Shown here: piece by piece, positions 52,257-60,657 of the stretch
How the letters are laid out: each line of letters opens with the position of its first letter
Numbering within the stretch: the first letter of the stretch is position 1
Assembly (NCBI GenBank): GCA_900316995.1
Contig: ONEZ01000012.1
Location: 1-64,000, forward strand
DNA from: an uncultured Bacteroidales bacterium
Lineage (GTDB): Bacteria; Bacteroidota; Bacteroidia; Bacteroidales; Paludibacteraceae
Length of the DNA: 64,000 nucleotides
Reading direction: 5' to 3'
Translations under genes and position numbers: made by a program
Notes under the pieces: generated by a model
What the model saw: the letters and a program-made list of their open reading frames with translations, nothing else
The model's database searches: none
What the model was told of the DNA's origin: nothing

Positions 52257-52652
52257 ATGTCACATAAATCACTTATTGCAGATGATATGGAGGTTCAAGG
52301 AGCATTCTCACCAGAGATGAGGGTGCTCATGAACCACATATACGAGTATAAGAAGGGAGTGAGGAACATGATAATCTTCACCTGCCGCAAACGCTATGAG
52401 AAATTTGCCACCGAGAGACTAAAAAAACAGGACATAGAATACGTGGTGATGCCTGCAGGCAAGGAGAATATCAATATCTATTTTGGCAGACGTGAGTGTA
52501 TAGGGGCTGTGCGTATGTTTGTTAACCGTCCTCTGCATGAACTCTCCCCTGAGGAGGATTTCATACTTGGCACCTTGCTCGGCTATGACCTTTGCGCCCA
52601 ATGTGAGCGCTACTGCACACGCAAGTGTAAATGCGGACAAGGGGTGGCATAA
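52257..52652 (+). CDS. DUF2023 protein
   Basis: The 131-residue soluble protein matches DUF2023: LMNHIYEYKKGVRNMIIFT and INIYFGRRECIGAVR are conserved cores, and the C-terminus carries a Cys cluster (CAQCERYCTRKCKCG) that could hold a metal centre. Its position 4 nt behind flavodoxin suggests a role in the same redox path, but the function is unknown. The ATG at 52257 is chosen over an upstream in-frame ATG inside flavodoxin. Confidence 0.85.
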   Translation: MSHKSLIADDMEVQGAFSPEMRVLMNHIYEYKKGVRNMIIFTCRKRYEKFATERLKKQDIEYVVMPAGKENINIYFGRRECIGAVRMFVNRPLHELSPEEDFILGTLLGYDLCAQCERYCTRKCKCGQGVA

Positions 52653-52655
52653 TAG

Positions 52656-52693
52656 AAAAGGCTGGCAAGTAATCAAACGTTGCCAGCCTTTTA
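52656..52693 (+). terminator. Intrinsic terminator after the DUF2023 gene
   Basis: AAAGGCTGGCAA pairs with TTGCCAGCCTTT, followed by T residues. Confidence 0.88.
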
Positions 52694-52703
52694 TTATTCT
52701 ATT

Positions 52704-52739
52704 CAAGAACGAGGGCTATGCACAGTCCTCGTTCTTGTT
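52704..52739 (-). terminator. Second copy of the GAACGAGG hairpin, inverted
   Basis: Exact reverse complement of 51601-51636 over 36 bp. It lies 10 nt after the DUF2023 terminator and only 2 nt before the remnant of the 252-residue gene, where it terminates no intact gene. Confidence 0.7.
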
Positions 52740-52741
52740 TG

Positions 52742-52892
52742 AATTTGGTTTGGGAGGATGGCGAGCGCAGGCTGTACTTTGACGGCGATGTGCTCAAACT
52801 GCATTACAAAGGTGAGGATTACACCTTTAGCAGCCTACGCTATACGCAATGGCAAGAATTGCTATGAGATGAGCTCGCTGCTTAAAAAATAG
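52742..52892 (+). pseudogene. Chimeric remnant of the 252-residue gene
   Basis: Bases 52742-52835 match 50671-50764 of the intact gene without gaps and with about three mismatches, covering codons for WEDGERRLHFDGDVLKLHY. From 52832 the sequence matches the last part of the gene (51348-51414) with clearly lower identity, encoding AYAIRNGKNCYEMSSLLKK and a stop. The parts join at a shared AGCC. About 590 bp between them is absent and the halves are out of frame. It lies immediately upstream of the paralogue 3 promoter. Confidence 0.85.
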
Positions 52893-52943
52893 TGTTTTAA
52901 CATTATTTATAAAAATTTAAGTGGTATAAATAAGAAATATACA

Positions 52944-52951
52944 TACCTTTG
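52944..52951 (+). promoter_or_regulatory. -7 box of the paralogue 3-4 operon
   Basis: TACCTTTG about 47 nt before the ATG at 52998. Confidence 0.6.
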
Positions 52952-52997
52952 CACTCGATGCCATTTGCGTGGTAATAATAACTTTAATCAATTAGAT

Positions 52998-55067
52998 ATG
53001 AAAAAATTGTACTTGAAAAGTGTTTTGCTACTTGTGTTAACACTATTGGTAGGTCTTACATCTTGTAAGAAAGACGAGTTTAAGAACCTAAGTCTATCAT
53101 TTTCTACATCTAAGGTTGAACTTGATGAGGGTGGCTATGTGAGCCTGAAAAAATATCTGGTAATTCAGCCGTCAAATCTTGATACTATAACTTTGGCATG
53201 GAGCAGCTCAGATGAGAGTGTTGTTACAGTAACTCCCAGACGTGGTGACGCAGAAGCTGTTAGTGACGGCACTGCCACCATTACAGTGTCAGCTTACGGT
53301 AAATCCGCCTCTGTTAAAGTTGAGGTTTTGCCACTGGCTGTAACTGATTTCAAAATTCCAGGAGCAATAAAAGATATTTTCGTTAATGTACCTCGCCCTA
53401 TAGAGGGCATTGAGATTACCCCGGGAGGAGTTAACCCTGCACGTATAAGCTGGAGCTGTAAAGATGGTAAGGAGTCTAAAGTTGTATTCCAATATAATCA
53501 GGAGGAACATTTATGGTACTTTACCGCAACAGAGGCTGGCACTTACAAGGTAGAAGCAACAATAGATGAGTTTACCGTTTCTTCTGAGTTCACTGTATCT
53601 GTAAAGCCTATCACATCGCTTAAACTTAGCGAGGAGTCTATTTCACTTTTAAGTCAAGGAGAGGAGAGACGTACCGCAGATCTTACATATACATTAGAGC
53701 CGGAGGATGCCTCATATCAGGAGGTGGAGTGGAGTGCTACTCCAAGTGGTATAATAAACCTTGATAAAGGAAAAATTACAACGATAGATGGCAAGGAGGG
53801 AACCGTAACAGTCACCCTCAAACATAAGGCAAAAGCTACAGGTGATAAGGATATAGAAGCCACCTGCAAGGTAGTGGTTACAAAAACGGTTGCTGTTGAG
53901 AGTTTTACGTTGTCTGAATCAGAGGTGACATTTGACATAGGCAAAACTTATACATTAAAAGTAAAAGATTTTAAACCCGCTAATGGTGATGTTTCAAAAA
54001 TTCACTGGGAATCAGACGACTGGAATGTGGTGAGTTTGCATAATGTAGCAGGTTCGTCATGTACGTTGGAAAGTCTTGGAACTGAAACTAAAACTGTTTA
54101 TGTTACTGCCACAGCACCAAACGGATATGCCCAGAAAGTCAAGGTTACAGTACAAAAGGTTCCATCCACTCTTACTTGGGATGTACCAAATGATATATTA
54201 TTCTTCACAGGAAAAACATACAAATTACCTGATGCAGTAGTGAACAAAGGTGCTACGATAAATAAAATTGTGTACACAGTGTACACAAAAGATGGCAATG
54301 TGGCCTCAGATATGAAGGTAAATGTTGTTTGGGATGGAGTGGAAATAGTAGCTCCTACAAGCATTGCATCCACGTATCCGTACAGAGAATATAAGGTGGT
54401 GGCAAAGTGTGATAATTATGAAAAAACTAAAAAAATTACAGTTGTATCAACATCTTATCTTAGCAATTACGTTGAACTTACTGAATATGATACAAACATA
54501 TTTGGTACGTATAAAACAAAATTGAATATATTTAGTAGTCGTTATTTAAAAGATTATAAATATAATGACTGTATACTTAGTAGTATATACTTCTCTCCTG
54601 ACAAGCAGGGGTATTACATATTAGAGGGAAATGATTATAAGCCCAATGAAGAATATAGTAAATTGGAATACTACTTTGATGATTTAGATAAGTCTGAAAA
54701 AGAGACGGATATGATAAAGGTTATGATGCGATTATATGATTACAATAGAAACAACTATCAAAGTTACAGGATTGACATAAATCTCACGTATTCATTTTTA
54801 GGATATGAATATCGATATTCTAATAAAAGTGGTAATATAAAGGCTGGAGAGACAATTACAGTGAATTATATAAACGAGGGATATCTAAAATATTTTGCTC
54901 CTGGTGTTAATATTTATCAAATTTATTACTCTGATAATAATAAAACAAAAGATTACCTATCGTCGGGGAGTGTGGGGGGAGAAACATATACTTCAAGTGC
55001 AGAACGTACAATGCAGATTAAGATAAGAGATTATGAATCACCGATATATGTAAAATACAAAAAATAG
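52998..55067 (+). CDS. Ig-like surface lipoprotein, paralogue 3 of 5
   Basis: The 689-residue protein starts at the ATG at 52998; an in-frame ATG at 52965 precedes it but gives a poor signal peptide. Signal peptide KKLYLKSVLLLVLTLLVGLTSC, then KKDEFKNLSLSF. Ig-like modules carry SSSDESVVTV, SAYGKSASVKVEV, WSCKDGKES, LEPEDASYQEVEWSAT and VTATAPNGYAQKV. The C-terminal domain (about 470-689) is AT-rich at DNA level, tyrosine-rich, and ends SPIYVKYKK. It is near-identical to paralogue 4 over the first hundred residues, which points to recent tandem duplication with faster change at the C-terminus. Confidence 0.82.
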   Translation: MKKLYLKSVLLLVLTLLVGLTSCKKDEFKNLSLSFSTSKVELDEGGYVSLKKYLVIQPSNLDTITLAWSSSDESVVTVTPRRGDAEAVSDGTATITVSAYGKSASVKVEVLPLAVTDFKIPGAIKDIFVNVPRPIEGIEITPGGVNPARISWSCKDGKESKVVFQYNQEEHLWYFTATEAGTYKVEATIDEFTVSSEFTVSVKPITSLKLSEESISLLSQGEERRTADLTYTLEPEDASYQEVEWSATPSGIINLDKGKITTIDGKEGTVTVTLKHKAKATGDKDIEATCKVVVTKTVAVESFTLSESEVTFDIGKTYTLKVKDFKPANGDVSKIHWESDDWNVVSLHNVAGSSCTLESLGTETKTVYVTATAPNGYAQKVKVTVQKVPSTLTWDVPNDILFFTGKTYKLPDAVVNKGATINKIVYTVYTKDGNVASDMKVNVVWDGVEIVAPTSIASTYPYREYKVVAKCDNYEKTKKITVVSTSYLSNYVELTEYDTNIFGTYKTKLNIFSSRYLKDYKYNDCILSSIYFSPDKQGYYILEGNDYKPNEEYSKLEYYFDDLDKSEKETDMIKVMMRLYDYNRNNYQSYRIDINLTYSFLGYEYRYSNKSGNIKAGETITVNYINEGYLKYFAPGVNIYQIYYSDNNKTKDYLSSGSVGGETYTSSAERTMQIKIRDYESPIYVKYKK

Positions 55068-55109
55068 TACAGCGCTTTGAATTAATCCTCAATCACTAAT
55101 CAATTAGAT

Positions 55110-57176
55110 ATGAAGAAATTGTACTTGAAAGGTGTTTTGCTACTTGTTTTAACACTATTGTTAGGAATTACATCTTGTAAGAAAGACGAATTTAAAAACT
55201 TGAGCCTCTCATTCTCCATATCTAAGGTTGAGGTTGATGAAGGGGGCTTTGTAAACCTAAAAAACTATCTGGTTATACAGCCGTCAAATCTTGACACCAT
55301 AACCGTTGAGTGGAGCAGTTCAGATGGAAGTATCGCCACTGTTACTAAAAATGGTGAGGTGGAAGGCATAGAGGGTGGCGCAGTCACCATTACAGCATCT
55401 GCCTATGGAAAGTCTGCATCGGTTGAGGTGGTGGTCAAGCCGTTGCCTGTTACTGCCATTAAAATACCAGAAGCAGTGGCTACTATCCATGTGAATGTGC
55501 CACACCGTATAGAGGGGGTTGTGATTACTCCGGAAGCGGTGAACCCTAAGCGTATAAACTGGAGCTGCAAAGAGGATGACTCCAAAATCTCATTTCAGTA
55601 CAATACGGAGGACCATTCATGGTACGTTACCATAACTGAGGGTGGTGACTACAATGTGGAGGCGTCTATAGGCGATATCAAAGCATCTTCTGTATTCACG
55701 GCAACCGTTAATCCTGTAAAATCATTAAGATTTAGTAAAACAAACATATACCTGCTAAGTCAGGGAGAGGATAACCGTACGGCTGAACTAACTTATGAAA
55801 TAGAGCCGGAGAATGCCTCATACAGGGATGTGGAGTGGAGTGTGACACCAAGCGGCATCATAAATTTTGACAACGGTAAAATTTCAACCATAGATGGTAA
55901 AGAAGGTACTGTATATGTAACCATTAAGCATAAGGCGGCTTCGCCTCGTGATAAGTCTGCAGAGGCCACCTGCAGAGTGATAGTCACACAAAAGGTTCCT
56001 ATAACGTTTTTTACCCTTACAGATAAAGAGCTTTCACTTGACATAGGCAAGGATGCTTATATAAGTGTTAAGGAATTTCAGCCAGTTAATGGTGATGTGT
56101 CTGCAATAAAATGGTCTGTAGATAACAAAACTATGCTATGGTTATCCAGTGATAAAGGCCCCAATTGTAAGATAACTGCTATTGGAACATGGGCTGGAAC
56201 CGCCACTGTAACAGCTACCGCACCTAACGGTTACGGCTGGAACGTAACGGTTACAGTGAATAAAATAAAGCCTCAGATGGCGTGGGACATGCCTAAAAAT
56301 CAAATATTTTTTACTGGCAAGACTTACTCTCTGCCTGCAGCCAGAGTAGTAAACAAAGATGCTACAATTAAGGACATATATTATTTTGTCTATGAAGGTA
56401 GCGAGGGATATAGGTTATCCACAGATATAAACATTACCAAGACATCTGACAATAAACTGAAATTCACCTCCTCTGCTATTAGTGGCTGCAAAGACTATAG
56501 ATTGGTAGCCATTTGTGATGACTCTGAAGTGGCTATTCCTATAACCCTTGTGGCGTCAGATTTCCTACAAAAAAATCTAAACCTCGATGAAACCAATTCG
56601 GCTTATTATGGTACTTCCCCTATGGAGCGTACGTTTAAGCCAACTACATATTTGAATACTAAAAATACAGTTGTAAGGGATTTAGTGCGGATTTCTCCAA
56701 ACAAGAGTTCATATTACGCTATCGGCTCTAAAGAAAATTATGATATAAATAAAGAATATAAAGAGTTGACGTACGTATTCAGACCCCTTGCGTCTGGCAA
56801 GGATATTACTGAAGCCCTGAAGTTCACCTTGATCCTATATGATTATAATAAAGAGGCTCAAAAGGGAGTGTTTGAAGTAAATATGAGGAACTCCTTTTTA
56901 GGCTACCATTATAAAGTGTATGATTATTACACTCCAAATCATGATGCTGGAATGGTGAATGCTGGAGATGTACTTCCTGTTCGTTATGCTAAAAAAGATT
57001 GGCAATTTTATGCGCCAAGTGTTGAGTTCTCTCTATTGTATTATGGCGCAGGTGATACTCAATATCTTAAATCTATTAAAACAATAGAAGCTGAAACATA
57101 CAAAAATGATGAGGCTCGGACTGTTGAAGCCGATGTCAGAGCCGGAGAGGTTATATACGTGTTATATTATCCTTAA
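55110..57176 (+). CDS. Ig-like surface lipoprotein, paralogue 4 of 5
   Basis: The 688-residue lipoprotein (KKLYLKGVLLLVLTLLLGITSC, KKDEF) lies 42 nt behind paralogue 3 with no -7 box between, so the two are an operon. The sequence just before the ATG (AATCAATTAGAT) is shared with paralogue 3. The N-terminal Ig-like modules are very similar to paralogue 3; the C-terminal domain has diverged (ending GEVIYVLYYP). The 3' end overlaps convergent mtaB by 4 nt. Confidence 0.82.
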   Translation: MKKLYLKGVLLLVLTLLLGITSCKKDEFKNLSLSFSISKVEVDEGGFVNLKNYLVIQPSNLDTITVEWSSSDGSIATVTKNGEVEGIEGGAVTITASAYGKSASVEVVVKPLPVTAIKIPEAVATIHVNVPHRIEGVVITPEAVNPKRINWSCKEDDSKISFQYNTEDHSWYVTITEGGDYNVEASIGDIKASSVFTATVNPVKSLRFSKTNIYLLSQGEDNRTAELTYEIEPENASYRDVEWSVTPSGIINFDNGKISTIDGKEGTVYVTIKHKAASPRDKSAEATCRVIVTQKVPITFFTLTDKELSLDIGKDAYISVKEFQPVNGDVSAIKWSVDNKTMLWLSSDKGPNCKITAIGTWAGTATVTATAPNGYGWNVTVTVNKIKPQMAWDMPKNQIFFTGKTYSLPAARVVNKDATIKDIYYFVYEGSEGYRLSTDINITKTSDNKLKFTSSAISGCKDYRLVAICDDSEVAIPITLVASDFLQKNLNLDETNSAYYGTSPMERTFKPTTYLNTKNTVVRDLVRISPNKSSYYAIGSKENYDINKEYKELTYVFRPLASGKDITEALKFTLILYDYNKEAQKGVFEVNMRNSFLGYHYKVYDYYTPNHDAGMVNAGDVLPVRYAKKDWQFYAPSVEFSLLYYGAGDTQYLKSIKTIEAETYKNDEARTVEADVRAGEVIYVLYYP

Positions 57177-58459
57177 TCTTCTATCACTATATTACCTTCA
57201 GTAAGAGTGACAGCCTCTATAGTGTTTATAGAGGCTTTGTTATATAGTTTGCATACACGTATGTAGTTGTCTGTGAAGCCAAACATCTTTCCGCCTTTCT
57301 GGGTGGCCTCCCAAAGCACATTGTGTGTGGTGTCTATGAAACTGTTGCAGAACTCTTTCAGCCTGACTGCTGACCAGTCCATTAGAACTTTTACTCGCCT
57401 CTGTTTTTCTGCGGGGGTGTTGCTGTATGGGATTTTTAGCGCAAGTGTGCCGGTGCGCTCAGAGTAGGGGAATACATGGAGCCTTGTTACTGGCAGCGAT
57501 GTTATAAAGCGGTAACTCTCTTCAAACAGTTCTGGTGTCTCACCTCTCATTCCGGCTATCATATCCACGCCTATGAACGCATCGGGCATCAGCTGTTTTA
57601 TCTTGTATATGCGTTCTGCAAACAGAGCTGTGTCATAACGTCGATGCATAAGTTTGAGCACCTCATCACTGCCGCACTGGAGCGGTATATGGAAGTGAGG
57701 CGCAAAGCGTTTGCTCAGAGCCACAAACTCAATTATCTCATCAGTGAGCAGGTCTGGCTCAATGGAAGATATACGGAAGCGCTCAATACCTTCAACCTTG
57801 TCAAGCTGCTGTATGAGCTGGAGGAAGGTCTCTCCTGTATGTTTGCCAAAGTCTCCGATGTTAACACCCGTTAGAATTATCTCCTTTCCTCCGTGATGTG
57901 CCACATCTTCTGCCATTTTCACCACTTCTGCTATGGTTCCGCTGCGGCTGCGGCCACGGGCGAACGGTATGGCGCAGTATGTGCAGAAGCAATCACAGCC
58001 GTCCTGAATTTTAAGAAAATGGCGTGTGCGCCCCTCGCTCGACACGGCAGGGTGGAATGGGGTGAGGCGTTTTGTATCTGAAACAATGATTCTGTTGCTG
58101 TCATTATGAGATTCTTCGGCCAAGGCCTCAGAATGACGAAGGGATGATAACAGAAACTTGTCATTTGCTCCTAAAACCAAATCCACACCTTCAATTTGTG
58201 AAATCTCCTCAGATTTCAGCTGGGCGTAACAGCCGGTCACTATAATGTAGGCATCGGGGTATTTACGGTGAATCTTATGTATGAGCTGACGCCCCTTGCG
58301 GTCTGCTGCGTCGGTTACCGTACAGGTGTTTATTACGCACATATCGGGCACATCGGAGGCTGAGGCTTTGGTATAACCTGCCTCATAAAGCCTCTTTGCC
58401 AGATAAGATGACTCCGCAAAGTTCAGCTTACAACCCAATGTGTAAAACGCTACTTTCAT
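57173..58459 (-). CDS. mtaB: tRNA t6A37 methylthiotransferase MtaB
   Basis: Radical-SAM methylthiotransferase converting t6A37 to ms2t6A37 in tRNA. The N-terminal UPF0004 domain has three cluster-binding cysteines (LGCKLN, NTCTV, GCYAQ). The radical-SAM CxxxCxxC is CDCFCTYC (about residues 149-158). A C-terminal TRAM-like end is present. Total length is 428 residues. Between the two domains lies an insertion encoded by a REP-like sequence (58100-58140), read as RHSEALAEESHN (about residues 107-118), and it keeps the frame open. A -7 box TAAGTTTG is at 58479-58486. Confidence 0.92.
   Translation of the reverse strand: MKVAFYTLGCKLNFAESSYLAKRLYEAGYTKASASDVPDMCVINTCTVTDAADRKGRQLIHKIHRKYPDAYIIVTGCYAQLKSEEISQIEGVDLVLGANDKFLLSSLRHSEALAEESHNDSNRIIVSDTKRLTPFHPAVSSEGRTRHFLKIQDGCDCFCTYCAIPFARGRSRSGTIAEVVKMAEDVAHHGGKEIILTGVNIGDFGKHTGETFLQLIQQLDKVEGIERFRISSIEPDLLTDEIIEFVALSKRFAPHFHIPLQCGSDEVLKLMHRRYDTALFAERIYKIKQLMPDAFIGVDMIAGMRGETPELFEESYRFITSLPVTRLHVFPYSERTGTLALKIPYSNTPAEKQRRVKVLMDWSAVRLKEFCNSFIDTTHNVLWEATQKGGKMFGFTDNYIRVCKLYNKASINTIEAVTLTEGNIVIED
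58100..58140. repeat. REP-like half-element inserted in the mtaB coding sequence
   Basis: It matches the right half of the palindrome at 19361-19444, sharing ATTATGAGAT, CTTCGGC, GCCTCAG and ATGACG in the same order and spacing with about five differences over 37 bases. On the minus strand it is translated as RHSEALAEESHN between the UPF0004 and radical-SAM domains of MtaB. Confidence 0.8.
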
Positions 58460-58517
58460 CTCAGTTGTAAATTCACTGCAAACTTACAACTTTTGTACCA
58501 CCAATACAAATTTTTAC

Positions 58518-58525
58518 TAATTTTG
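58518..58525 (+). promoter_or_regulatory. -7 box of lipoprotein paralogue 5
   Basis: TAATTTTG with a following leader similar to that of paralogue 2. Confidence 0.6.
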
Positions 58526-58562
58526 CAGTTTGTAAACCTGAGTAACCAATATTATGAATAAT

Positions 58563-60620
58563 ATGAGAACTAAAACTTTACTTCTTATCACTATCATTCT
58601 TGCCACTGTTTTCTCCGCGTGCAAGAAGGATGAGTTTAAGAATCTGGAACTTTCCTTTACAAAAGGCAGCGTGCAAGTAGAGGAGGGCTGGGATGTGAGT
58701 TTGAAGAAACTTCTTGTGATTAACCCTCAGAATCTGGACACTATAACGGTGCAGTGGAGTGTTGAGAACCCGGAGATTGCAGAGATAACAAAAAACGGCC
58801 TCCTTACCGGATTGGCATCTGGCAGTACAACTGTCACCGCCTCATCACACGGTAAAAGCGCCTCTATAACTGTTGAGGTTACGGAAATTGATATTACTGA
58901 TATCACTGTGCCGGAATCATATCCTGATGTTATTGTAAATGATCCATTCGCCCTTACTGATGTTACTATTGAACCTTATGGTGTAAGCCAGAAACGTCTT
59001 GTATGGAGTTGTGAGTCAGACAAGGTAAGTTTCAACTATGATGAGGAGAAACATCAGTGGTATGCTACAGTAACTGCGAGTGGCAACTATACTCTTAAAG
59101 TGGGTGCTAATGGTATTGAGCCTAAAAGTGTGGAGTTGACAGCTAAAGTGGTGTTGATGAATACGCTTTCAATTACTAATGGTTCATCATTATCACTTCT
59201 TAGCACAGGCCGTGAGAAACGTTCCGTTGCGCTGGGCTATACCTATAAGCCTATAATTGTTTCATATTACACTGTGGAGTGGAGTGTTTCAGGTGATGAC
59301 TGCATAGATTTTGATGAAGGTCGGGTTTTTACTAAAGAGGGTAAGGAGGGTGTTGCAATTGTGACTCTCAAGCACAAGAAGGAGGCTCCGGAAGATGTTG
59401 AGAGAACTGCGCAGTGCAAGATTATTGTTACTAAGAAAACACAGGTGGAGTCATTTGATATTCAAATGTCAAGCACTTCTGTTAAGCCAGGTAACTCAGT
59501 TACCGCTACTATTGTTAAAATACAACCGTCAGGAGCGCAAGCTGATAATGTGGCATGGTCTGTTGACAAGCCTGCGTTGGTCACACTGTCCAGTTCAACG
59601 GGAGCATCTTGTAAAATAACGGCTAAGAATAGTAAGGCTGAAACGGTTAAACTGAAAGCGGTAGCTCCAAATGGATTTAAGAAGGAGGTGGAAATTACGC
59701 TGACGTATACACCTGTTACATCAATTAATTTCCCTGAGAGCATAGACAAGAAGGAGGTGCTTTGTTACGCTGGCCGTACGTATACTTTCAGCAAGGCTGA
59801 AATAAAACCAGAAGATGCAACATTGAATAAGGTTATATATTCTTCATCGCCTGAAGGGGTGTCAATTACGGAAAAAGGGAATGGTCTACAGTTTATAATC
59901 CCAAATGTTACGTCTCTGACAAAGTATACTATTAATGCTAAAGTTGATGGTGACAACACCAAGAGTACATACTTTACAATCTACGCTGTGCCAAACAACT
60001 ATTTGGAGTCCATTAAAAAGAGTAGTTATTCTACGTTTGGTTACTTTGGGGCTAGTGAGAGTATAAAACCTAAGGATTTATATAAAAGTACTACACTACC
60101 TTCAAAATTCTTTCAACTGATTTACTCAGGTAAAAGTTCTGATGCCACTACAGCCGCTACGGTGCCAGTGAAAAGTTATACTAGCGGAGTGTTCTATGAC
60201 TCTTATGAGGTTGATTACAACAAGGTGCCGAAGGGTAATAAATTGTATAAGGATGTGGTGTACCTGCAGTTGGTGATTTCTGATGTTAACGGAGTTAAGA
60301 CAACGTCATCTGTTATTGACTGCTATTTGCATTGTTCTTTAGTTTCTTATGTATATACCAAGTCTTATGAGGATTATAAAACCGAACATGAGACAAAAGA
60401 CGGAGCCACTATAAATGTAAAGGGTTACGATAGTTACGGAGAGGCTCTTCATCTTATTCTTTACTATTATGTAGATAGTTCTGGCGCTAGTACTACACAT
60501 CGAACTTTTGAGTCAATTACTGGACACAAAAAGGGTTCCACATATACTGTGACACTTTACGGTAGTGACGCAACTAAGTCTGTTACCGGACAAACCAAGT
60601 TTACAATTAAATGGAAATAG
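58563..60620 (+). CDS. Ig-like surface lipoprotein, paralogue 5 of 5
   Basis: The 685-residue protein starts at the ATG at 58563, chosen because it matches the start of paralogue 2 (an in-frame ATG is at 58554). Signal peptide RTKTLLLITIILATVFSAC, then KKDEFKNLELSF. Ig-like modules carry LDTITVQWSVENPEIAEI, HGKSASITVEV, CESDKVSFNY, VEWSVSGDDCIDF and VAPNGFKKEV. The C-terminal domain ends TGQTKFTIKWK, nearly as in paralogue 2. It has its own promoter and a strong terminator, with no satellite gene behind it. Confidence 0.82.
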   Translation: MRTKTLLLITIILATVFSACKKDEFKNLELSFTKGSVQVEEGWDVSLKKLLVINPQNLDTITVQWSVENPEIAEITKNGLLTGLASGSTTVTASSHGKSASITVEVTEIDITDITVPESYPDVIVNDPFALTDVTIEPYGVSQKRLVWSCESDKVSFNYDEEKHQWYATVTASGNYTLKVGANGIEPKSVELTAKVVLMNTLSITNGSSLSLLSTGREKRSVALGYTYKPIIVSYYTVEWSVSGDDCIDFDEGRVFTKEGKEGVAIVTLKHKKEAPEDVERTAQCKIIVTKKTQVESFDIQMSSTSVKPGNSVTATIVKIQPSGAQADNVAWSVDKPALVTLSSSTGASCKITAKNSKAETVKLKAVAPNGFKKEVEITLTYTPVTSINFPESIDKKEVLCYAGRTYTFSKAEIKPEDATLNKVIYSSSPEGVSITEKGNGLQFIIPNVTSLTKYTINAKVDGDNTKSTYFTIYAVPNNYLESIKKSSYSTFGYFGASESIKPKDLYKSTTLPSKFFQLIYSGKSSDATTAATVPVKSYTSGVFYDSYEVDYNKVPKGNKLYKDVVYLQLVISDVNGVKTTSSVIDCYLHCSLVSYVYTKSYEDYKTEHETKDGATINVKGYDSYGEALHLILYYYVDSSGASTTHRTFESITGHKKGSTYTVTLYGSDATKSVTGQTKFTIKWK

Positions 60621-60625
60621 TAAAA

Positions 60626-60657
60626 AGAGGCCCACTTCACTGTGGGCTTCTTTTTTT
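60626..60657 (+). terminator. Terminator after paralogue 5
   Basis: GAGGCCCAC pairs with GTGGGCTTC (one G-T pair) and is followed by seven T. It overlaps the end of the convergent PAP2 gene by two bases and may serve both directions. Confidence 0.88.
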
